64,000 nucleotides of DNA from Oryzobacter telluris (GTDB lineage Bacteria; Actinomycetota; Actinomycetes; Actinomycetales; Dermatophilaceae): the NCBI RefSeq assembly GCF_043099285.1, contig NZ_CP170723.1, positions 496,001-560,000 on the forward strand, read 5' to 3'. The notes beneath the pieces were generated by a model. The model did not search any database and had not been told where the DNA came from. It worked only from the letters and a program-made list of their open reading frames with translations. Below are positions 1 to 10,400 of this stretch, piece by piece (within the stretch, counting starts at the first letter, position 1; the number at the start of each line of letters is the position of its first letter). The position numbers and the translations under genes were made by a program.

Positions 1-1473
1 GGTGACGGCGACGGTGCCGGTGATCCGGCCGGCGAGGCCGGTCGGGCCGAGGAGCAGCACGGCCGAGCCGTTGGTGACGGTGAGGACCGGGGTGGTGCCG
101 CCGAGCGCGAGGGAGACGTTCGTCATCGCGAGGCGGACGGTCTGGGTGTCGGCCGCCGGGCCGCTGCCACCTGGGAGGCCGTCGCTGCCGTAGGAGGTGG
201 AGCGCTCGACGACGAGGTCGCCGCGCAGGCTCTGGCCGAGGACGGTGAGCACCATGCCGGTGCCCTCGAAGCGCAGGTACGGGCCGGCCTTGACGTCGAG
301 CGCGACCGGGGTGCCCGCGACGTCGATGCTCGCGGTGACGGCGGCGGAGGTCGTGTTGACCGCGAGGGTCAGCGCGCCGCTGAGGGAGGTCCCGGCGGGG
401 AGCGTGACGACGAGCGTCCCGGAGACCCGTCCGGCCACGCCGGCGGTGGTGACGAGGAACAGGCCGCTGCCGCCGGTGATTCGGACCCCGTTGCCGCCCG
501 CGCCGATGGTGAGGTCGACCCGGTTGAGGGCGATGGTCGTCACCGGGGCGCCGGCGACCGTGGCGCGCTCGACCACGACGTCGGCGGTCAGGGACTGGCC
601 CTGGACGGTGACGGTGAGGCCGGTGCCCTCGACCCGCAGGTACGGGCCCGCGGGGAGGTCGAGGACGAGGGTGGTGCCGCCGACGTCGACGGTGGTGGAG
701 ACGGCCGTGGCGGTGGAGTTCACCGAGAGGGTGAGGCCGGTGCCGAGCTCGATGCCGGGGACGGTGACCCGGATCTGGGCGGAGAGCCGACCGGCCACCC
801 CGGCCGGGGTGAGGAGCAGGATGCCGGTGCCCGCGGTGACGGCGACGGTGCTGCCGAGCGAGACGGTGACGCCGGTGGCCGCCACGACGACGTCGTCGCC
901 GCGCTTGCTGAACGAGAAGGTGCCGGTGAGCGACTGGCCGCCGAACGCCATCGTGGCGCCGGTGGCGACGAGCTCGACCACCGGGGCGGCGGTCGTGAAC
1001 GTCACGGCGACGGGGCTCGCGCCGCCGGGCATCTCGAGCGACTCGTTGATGACCAGGCCGGTCGTGTTGACCCGGGCCGCCACGGTGCCGGTGAGGGTGA
1101 CGCCCGGGACGCCGATGATGCTGACCGTGCCGGAGGCGCTCAGCGCCCACGTCGACCCGATCTTGACGAGCCCGATGCGTCCGTTGGTGAGGAGGACGCC
1201 GACGGCGAGGGGGTTGGTCTCGCCGGTGGAGAGCTTGGCGGGGCCGCGGCCGAGGAAGATCGTCAGGCCGTCGCCCGCGAAGACCTGCGCGGCCTGGCCG
1301 TTGACGGTCGTGTCGCTGAAGCTGATGCTGCCCTCGATGGACAGCACGTCGGCGATGGTCAGCGTGAGGTTGCTGAGCGAGACCTCGAAGACGTTGCCCG
1401 TCGCGAACTTCACCGACAGGGTGCGCCCGCCGACGTCGATGGAGGTGTCGACCGCGCCGGTCGTCGTGTTGAC
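1..1473 (-). repeat. Super-repeat block 3 (partial, continues off the left edge)
   Basis: A third LLRVNTT start is followed by an NPLAVGVL module near 1192-1215 and GQSLTG, GQSLTAD and GQSLRGD units near 930, 590 and 230. Only about three of the six expected units are visible, so at least a further kilobase of gene is expected to the left. Confidence 0.65.
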
Positions 1474-4400
1474 GCGCAGGAGGATGTCGGCCCCGGCGCC
1501 CACCGGACCGGCGGCGATGGTGACCTTGCCGGTGAGGTAGCCCGCGACGCCTCCGGTGAGGAGGACGAACGCGCCCTCACCGTCGACGAGCCTGGCGCCG
1601 TCGTCCCCGACGGTGACGTCCACCGACACGTCGGTGGCCGCGACGACGGTGACCCTCGACCCGTCGCCGGCGGTGCCCTGGCGCATCGCGAAGCTGCCGG
1701 CGAGCTCGGGGCCGGTGGCACCCAGCTTCAGCACGGCGCCGAGGAGGGCGACGCTGACGTAGGGCCCGGCGGGCAGCGCCATCGCGACGGTGGTGGTCCC
1801 GACGGTCACGGTCTGCGACACCGCGGTGCGCCCGGTGTTGACCTCGACCTTGATGGAGGTCGCGGTGAGGGTGATGCCGCCGCCGAGGGAGAGGCTGAAC
1901 GTCTGGACGTCGAGCGAGCCGGCGACCCCGCCCGGGCCGATGACGAGGATGCCGGTGGCCGCGCCGATGGCGAGGATCGTCGTGGAGCCGGTGGTGAGGG
2001 TGAGCAGGTTGGTGGGGTCGGCGACGGTGTTGACGACCGCGACGGTGACGACGGACTGGCCGGTGGCGGTGGTCGTCTGCTCGATGACGACGTCGCCGTG
2101 CAGCGTCTGGCCGGCGAGGAGGAGGTCGACCCCGGTGGCCGCGACGCGCACGTGGCGGGTGGCGGCGCGGGTGTCGAGGTCGACGGTCACGGTCGCCGTG
2201 AGCGAGACCGACGGGACCGTGAACGCAACGGTGCCGGTGAAGGTGCCGTGGACGCCCGCGGCCTCCACCGTGAGGTCGGCGCTCGCGCCGGTGACGGTGG
2301 CGAGCCCGTTGCCGAGGTCGAGCGAGGCGTTGGTGACGACCAGGTGGGTGTCGGTCCCGGTGCGCTCGACCACGAGGTCACCGGTCAGCCGCTGGCCGGC
2401 GACGGTGAGGACGAGGCCGGTGCCCTGGAAGCGCAGGTAGCCGGCGGAGGTCGCCGCGGCGGGGAGGGCGATGGTCACCTCGGTGCCGCCCACCGTGACG
2501 ACCCGGTTGACGACCGAGGTCGTCCCGTTGAAGCGCAGGTCGAGGGTGCCCGTGAGGCTGACGCCCGGCACGGTGACCGCGACGACGCCGGTGATGCGTG
2601 CAGCCGTGCCGGTGCTGCCGAGGACGATGACGCCGCTGCCGTCGGTGACCGACACCACGCTCTGGCCGCCGGCCGTGATGGCGAGGACGAGGTTCGTGGC
2701 GGCGGCGACGACCACGCTCTGGCCGGCGTCGTCGGTGGTCCGCTCGAGGGCGAGGTCGGCCCGCAGCGTCTGGCCGCCCACGGTGAGCGCGGCACCGACG
2801 ACCTCGACCCGCAGGTACGGTCCGGCAGGCAGGCCGAGCGCCGCGGTGGTGGAGGTGTTCACGGCCACCGACACCGAGCCCAGGCTCAGCCCGGGGACCG
2901 CGAGGGTGTCGACGGTGGCGGAGATGCGACCGGCGATCCCGCGCGCCCCGAGGACGAGGGCGCCTTCGACGTCCGTGAGCCGGACGATGACCGTGACGCC
3001 GGCGGTGAGCTCGATGGTCGCGCCGCTGACGGTGACGGTGGTGACCGGGCTGCCGTCGACGACGAGGCGCTCGACGTCGACCGTCGCGCCGGTGATCGAC
3101 TGGCCGGCGACGACGAGGGAGACGTTGCTGGCGGTGAGGCGCAGGTACGGGCCGGCGGCGAGGGTCGTGGTGCCGCCACCGGCGAGGGTGAAGACCGGGG
3201 TGCCGGTCGTCGTGTTGACGACGAGGCGCAGGTTCGTGCTGAGCGAGACGCCCGGGACGAGGAGGGCGACCGTGCCCTCGATGAGGGCGGAGGCGCCGCC
3301 GGCGCCGAGGCGGATCTCGCCGGAGCCGGTGAGCGAGAGCACGTCGGTGGCGCCGTCGCGCAGCCGCAGGTCGACGTTGGAGGCGGCGACCGTCATCCCC
3401 GTGGACGTCTTGGTGAACACCAGGTCGGCGGAGAACGACTGCCCGGCCACAGCGACGGTGACGCCGACCCCGGCGACCGAGACGTAGGGGGTGGTCCCGA
3501 CGGCGACCTCGTTGGAGGAGCTCTTGAAGTCGAGGACGACCGTGCTGCCGTCGGCGAACGCGATGGTCTGGGCGACCGTCGAGGTCGACTCGTTGACGCG
3601 GGCGCGGATCGTGCCGGAGATCGTGACGCCCGGGACGCCGATGAGCTCGACCTGCCCGGTGACCTCGAGGGCGACCTTGCCGCTGCTGTCCTTCCACAGG
3701 CCGACCGTGGCGTCGGTGATGAGGAGGCCGCGGGCGAGCGGGTTGCGGTGGCCGTCGGCGGTGAAGGCGGGGCCGTCGCCGACGAAGACGGTGAGGTTGC
3801 GGCCGGCGAAGGAGTCCGGCGTGACCTCGAAGTCACCCTCGATGGTGACGACGCCGCCGATGGTGATCGAGCCGCCGGAGACCGAGAGGCTGAAGACGTC
3901 CGCGGTCGAGGTGAAGCTGACGGGCAGGTCCTCGTCGCCGACGCGCACGACGGTGTCGACGGCCTGGCCGGTGGTGTTGACCCGCAGCAGGACGTTGGCG
4001 CCGCCGGTGAAGCCCGGGATCGTGGCGGACAGGGTGCCGGTGACGAACCCGGCGATGCCCGTGGAGCGGATGACGAGGACGCCCGTCGCGTTGGTCACCG
4101 ACCCGCCGGCCGTGATGGTGGCCGACCCGCCGCGCAGGACGATGACGGTCTCGACCGCGCCGCCCGGAGCCTGCGAGCGCTGGATGGCGACCGTGCCCGA
4201 GAGGCTTCCGGCGCCGGCGACGGTGATGGTGGTGGTCAGTTCGACCCGGACGTACGGGCCGGCCGGGAGGGTGCGGCTGGCGACGACCACGGTGTCGGGG
4301 CGGGTGTTGACGTCGACGCTCACGGACGTCGTGCCCAGGCCCAGGGCGGTGAGGGCGGTGCCGAAGGTGGCGGTGAGGGCGAGGGTGCCGGCGACACCGT

Positions 4401-7400
4401 CCGGGGCGATGGTGAGGGCGCCCCCGCCGGTGACGGTGGCGACGCCCCCGATGGAGGCGGTGACGTTGGCCAGGGTGGCGGTGACGACCGAGGCGCCCGC
4501 GGGGCCGGTCCGCGTGAGGGTGACGTCGGCGGTGATGGCCTGCCCGGCGATGGTGAGGGTGAGTCCCAGGCCGGCGATCCGCACGTAGGGGGCGGTCGCG
4601 TCGGTGTCGATCTGCGCCGAGACGGGGCCGGTGAGCGAGACCCCGGCGACCCCGAACGCGACGGTCCCGGTGAAGGAGCCGGCCACGCCGGCGGCGGTGA
4701 CGGTGAGGCTGGCGCTCGCGCCGGTGATCGAGACCAGGCCACCGCCGAGGACGAGCGAGGCGTGGGCGACCGTGACGGTGAAGGAGGACGCGGTGCGGGT
4801 GACGGTGAGGTCACCGGTCAGCCGCTGGCCCAGGACGGTGAGCTCCACGCCGAGGCCCGCGACCTCGAGGCGGGACGCCGCGGTGTTGACCTCGACGTGG
4901 AGAGAACCGGTGAGGGAGACGCCCGGGATGGTGGCGACGACCGTGCCGCCGAGGGAGCCCGAGACGGCGTTGCCGACGAGGGCGAGGGTGCCGGCCCCGT
5001 TGACGAGGCGGAAGCCGGTGCCGCCGACGCCGAGGACGAGGGAGGCGCGGGCGAGGGTGACGGTGACCCCGGCGGAGGAGGACTCGACGGTGAGGTCGGC
5101 GGTGAGGGTCTGGCCGGAGACAGTGAGGCGGGCGGCATCGAGGGCGACCCGGACGAAGGGGCCGGCGGGCAGGCCGTCGACGGCGCTGCCGGTGGTGTTG
5201 ACGGCGATCGAGACGCCGCCGCTGAGGCTGAACGCGGTCGTGGAGGTGGCGACGTTGACGGTGGCCCGCAGGCGCCCCGCGACCCCGGCGGAGGTCAGCG
5301 TGAGGTCGCCCGCGACGCCCTCGAGGACGAGGGTGCCGGGACCGACGCTGAGCATCCCGCCGGAGAGGGTGATCCGGGTGCGGGCGGTGGCGCCGCTGCC
5401 GGAGCGCTCGAGGGTGAGGTCGCCGGAGAAGGACTGGCCGCCCACGGTCAGCGCCGCGCCGGTCGCCGACAGGCGCAGGTACGGACCGGCCGGGAGCCCG
5501 CCGGTGATGCCGCCGAACTCCGGCACGACGACGCCGGTCGTGTTGACGTCCAGGGCGAAGGTGCCGGTGGTGAGGGTGGCGCCGACGCCGGGGGCGTCGA
5601 GGGTGACGTCGCCGGTGACCCGCCCGGCCACGCCGGTCGAGCCGACCCGCAGCGTCGCGGTGCCGTCGGTGAGCGAGGCCACGGGGGCGCTCGCCCCGGC
5701 CGGGACCACGAGGAAGGCGACGTCCTGGGCCGTGACGTCGAAGCCGGCCGCGGTCTTGGTGAAGGAGAAGGAGCCGGACAGGCTCTGGCCGAGGGCGGTG
5801 AGGGCCAGGGCGCCGCTGATGGCGGTGAACGGCGTCCCGGCCGAGCCCTCCTCACCGGCGACGAACGCGACGACGACGTCGGGGCCACCGGGCACGACGA
5901 TCGTCTGCGAGAACGCCGGGGTCAGCTGGTTGACGCGGACGGCCAGGGTGCCCGAGAGCGCGATGCCGGAGACGCCGACGAGGGCCACCGTCCCCGAGGC
6001 CGACAGGGCGTAGGTGTACGGGCCGGAGCCCTCGCGGACCAGGCCGAGCGTGGCGCCGGTGACGAGGAGGCCGCGGGCCAGCGGGTTGAGGCTGCCGTCG
6101 GCGAGCCAGGCCGGGCCGACCCCGACGAACAGGCTCAGGCCCCGCCCGCCGAAGACGAGGCGGCTGCCGACGGTGGTGAAGGTGATGTCGCCCTTGACCG
6201 TGACGACCCCCGCGATGTCGAGGACGGCCCCGGTGAGCGAGAGGGCGAACAGGCCGGCCTCGGCATCGGTGAAGGAGAGCTCGAGGGCCTGGCCGTCGAG
6301 GACGAGGGACTGCTCGACCGCACCCGGCGTGGTGTTGACGCGCAGCAGCACGTCGCCCGTGAACCCGGAGGCACCCGTCCCGGCGCGCCCCGAGACCACG
6401 GCGGCGACCTTGGTGCCCTGGAGGACGAGGAGGCCGGACCCGGCGGTGAGCAACTGGCTCCCGGCCGCGGTCGCGGTGATGCCGGAGAGGCCGAGGACGA
6501 CGACCGGGGTGCCACCGGTGCCGGTCTGCCGCTCGAAGGAGACCGCGCCGGCGAGCGTCTGCCCGGTGCCCACGGTGAGGGTGAGCCCGGTGGCGACGAC
6601 CCGGACGAAGGGGCCGGCCGGCAGGCCGAGCGCCGCGGTGCTGCGGGTGTTGACGGCCAGGGAGACGGCGGCGGCGGAGAGGGAGACGAGGGTGCCGATG
6701 CCCGATCCGGTGGTCGCCGTAGCGGTGAGGGTGCCGGCGACACCGAGGGCGTCGACGACGAGGGAGCCGGTGCCGCCCGACACGACGAGCACGTCGCCGC
6801 CGCCGGCCGCGAGGGTCAGGCCCAGGCCGGTCGCGGCGAGGGACAGCGTGCCGCCCGACCGCTGGACGGTGAGGGTCGTGGCGGTGAGCGACTGGCCCGC
6901 GAGGACCAGGGTCGTCGCGTCGGTGGTGGTGGCCACGAGGCCGCCGGCCGCGACCGGGGTCGAGCCGAGGGTGACCGAGCCACCGGTGCTGTTGGAGGTG
7001 ACGGTCCATCCAGTGCCGGAGGCGGTGACGCCCGGGACCCCGGTGAGGGCGACGCTGCCGCCGGCCACGCGGAAGGCGACCTGGCGGTCCTCCTGCACGA
7101 GCAGGTCGAGGGAGGTCGCGGTGACGGCCAGGGCCGGGCCGCCGGGGACGGCGAGGCCGGCGGTGACCGTGGTCGCGGTGAGCTGGAGGTCGTCATCCAC
7201 CTGGGCCAGCGTGGCGCTCGCGGCCCGCAGGGTGAGGGCGTCGCCGAGGGTGAGGACGAGGTCGCTCAGGGTGAGGGTCAGGCTGCCGGCGTCGAGGGCC
7301 TGGTTGTTCACGGCGTAGGTGCCGGTGAGGCTGGCGCTGCCGCCCACCGGGGTCGTGCCGTCGACGAAGCCGAGGGTGATCCGCCCGCTGAGGCTGACGT

Positions 7401-10400
7401 TCACGGTGTACGACGGGGACGTGCCCGTGATGCCGCTGAAGGTCACCGTGGGGGAGGAGAGGACGAAGACGCCGAGGTCGAGGTCGGGCAGCACCTCGGT
7501 GCGCGGTCCGGAGAGGGCGTCGGCGAGGTAGGACTGGAGCAGCGGGATGATCAGCCCGGCGATGCCGTCGAGCGGCGACCCGGCGACGAACGGGCTGAAG
7601 TGGGGGAGCGCCGCCGAGAGCGAGCCGCGGCCGGTGGAGGTCGGCAGCTGCTCGAGGCCGCCGTCGGGGGCGAGGTACCAGATGGCCGCGCCGGAGCCGC
7701 CGTCGACGCCGATGGTGAGGACCGGGGCGGTGCGGAAGTGGGTGATCGCGGCGCCGGTGCGGGCGTCCCACGCGAGCAGGTCGTAGACGAGGGAGACGGT
7801 GCGCAGGCCGGGCACGTAGCGCCGCTCGGCCCGGACGGCGACGAACGCGTCGGCGGGCAGCGAGCCGGGGGCGAAGGTGAGGGTGGCGCGGCCCGAGGTC
7901 ACGGTCCCGCCGGCGAGGGCGGTGACGAGGACGGACCCGGCGGGGGGAGCGGTGCTGGCCTGCGGGGCGCTGCTGCCCGGGAGGCCGGTGGCCTCGACCG
8001 GGGCGGTGCTGCCCTGGACGATCGTGGTGGTCGAGCCGCTGCCGGCGGTGACCGGGGCGAGGATCTCGACGGTGGTGGGGCGCTGGACGATGAGGACGGC
8101 GGCGGAACCGGTGGGGGCGGTGGAGGTGCTCGTCTCGACGACGGGAGGTCCTCGGCCCGCCTGGAGGAGGAGGTCCTCCTCGGACTGCAGGGTGCCGGCG
8201 ACCCGCACCTTGCTCGGGAGGATCGCGAGGACGAGGGCGACGGACGGCGCCGGCGTGGAGCCGCCGCCGTTGCCACCGGTGCCGGCGGCGCCGTTGCCGC
8301 CGGCGACCGCGAGGAGGTCGACCGGTCCGCCGGCGCGCACGGGCAGCGCGGGGAGGTCGATGGTGGCCGAGCCGCGGGCGATGGTCGCCGCGACCGAGGA
8401 GAGGGGGAGCGCCGAGGGGGCGGTGGGGGTGAGGCCCGCGGACCCGTGCAGCCCGGACTGCCCGGCCAGGGTGTCGGCGAGCGCGCGCACCGCGACGAGC
8501 GCGGCGAGGGTCGTGGTGCCGGCGGCGGCGAGGCCGGGGGCCCGCGAGCTGGTGCGGGAGTCGCCCGTGGCCGCCATCGAGACGGCCCCGCCGGTGGTCA
8601 CGGCGCGACCGGACGACGCCGAGACGTCGTGGGTGGCGAGGGTGAGGGCGAGGAGCGAGGCGGCCGAGCTGGCGGTGGCTCCCTGGTCGGCCCGCAGGCG
8701 CAGGTCGCCGGGGAGCACGAGGGCGGCGCCGGTGCCGAGCCGTGCCGCGGTGCGCACGGTGCTGAGGACGACCGCGCGCCCGGCGGCCTGGCCGCGGGTG
8801 GCGTCGGCGCTGCTGCGGTCGTCGGAGTCGGCGGTGACGGTGAGGTCGTCGGTGCCGGCGAGGCGGGCCCCGTCGCGCAGGCCGGCGAGGGTGTCGCCGT
8901 CGACGACGACGACCGCGAGCGAGCCGCCCGGTCCCGCGGTGGCGGTGGACGTCCCGGTGGTCGCCGTCGTGGAGGTGGCGACGAGGGTGAGGCCACCGAG
9001 GTCGCCGGTCACGTCGGCGCCGGAGCCGAGCTCGGCAGCGCTCGACCGCGTGCCGAGCCCGACGGCGAGGGCGCCTCCACGACCGCCGTCGGCGTTCGCG
9101 CTGGAGCGGTCGGTGAGGTCGGAGGTGACGACGAGCTGTGCGCCCTCGACGTCCACGGCACCGTCGACGGTGGCGCGGGTCACGAGGGTCGGGGCGATGA
9201 CGGCGACGGCCGCACCGAGGGCGGAGGCGGCGGCGTCGGCCGCGACGGTGGAGGAGTCGGTGGAGCGGGCGCTCACCCGGGCGTCGCCGGCGGCGCGCAG
9301 GCTGAGCACCTGTCCGTCGCCGGACGCGAGGATCGCCTCGGTGAGGCTGGTGACCCGGCCCAGGCCGAGGGCGGCGGCAGCGCGCACCGGGCCGTCGGTC
9401 CCGCGGGCCGCGCCGGTCAGCGAGATCGGCGGGGTGGTGTTGCTCGAAGCGCCCGCGGCGTTGCCCTCGGAGCTGGCGTACAGGCGACCCGTCGAGGACG
9501 CGTCGATGCCGAGGCGGCCGACGCGCAGCCCGGCGAGGGCGGCGCCGTCGACGACGGCCCGGGTGGTGCGGTCGACCGCGGCGGTCGCGGTGCCGGCGCC
9601 GGCCCCGGCCCCGGACGCGTCGCCGACCGAGCGGGCGTCGGTGTCGTTGGTCGCGAGGACCGAGAGCACGCCGGCGGCGGTGACGCGCGAGCTGCCGCCG
9701 AGGCGGGTCTCGGCGATGCTCGCGAGGACGACGGTCGCCCGCGCCGCGTCGACGGCGGTGGAGCCCTCGCCGCGGGTGCCGACGGCGCTGGCCGAGCCGG
9801 TCGCCCTCGACGAGGTGCCGAGGACGACGTCGCCGCTGGAGTCGAGGAGCGAGTCGAGGACGAGGACCCGGGCCGACGAGGCCCCGCGGACGGTGGCGTC
9901 GGACCCGGTGGCGGTCCCGGTCGTCGCGGACGTCGCGGTGATCGTGATGTCGCCGCCCTTGAGCGTCGCGCCGGTGACGGTGACGGCCGAGGTGGCCGAC
10001 GCGTCGGCGCCGCTGCCGGTGGCGGAGGCCTCGAGGGTGATGGCCCCGTCGCCGTCGGCGCCGGTGGTGTCGATGGTGGTGCCGGTGGTGACGACGACCT
10101 CGCGGGCCTTGATCACCAGGCCGGTCGAGGTGAGGCGGATCGTCCCGGTGATGACGATCGTGCCGTCGGCCGAGGTGATGGTGATGCGGACCAGCCCGTG
10201 GGTCAGCAGGTCGCTCGACGAGTCGCCGGTGACGACGCGCACCGTGCCGGTGTCCTCGTCGTAGGTGACGGTGGCGTCACCGTCACCGTCGAGGTCGAGG
10301 TCGGCCTCGTCGTCGGTGCGGACCCAGCGGGGCCCACGGCTCGACGAGGACGTCACCGGGGCGCTCGTGGTCGGCGTCGCGGCGGCGGCCGCCGGGGTCC

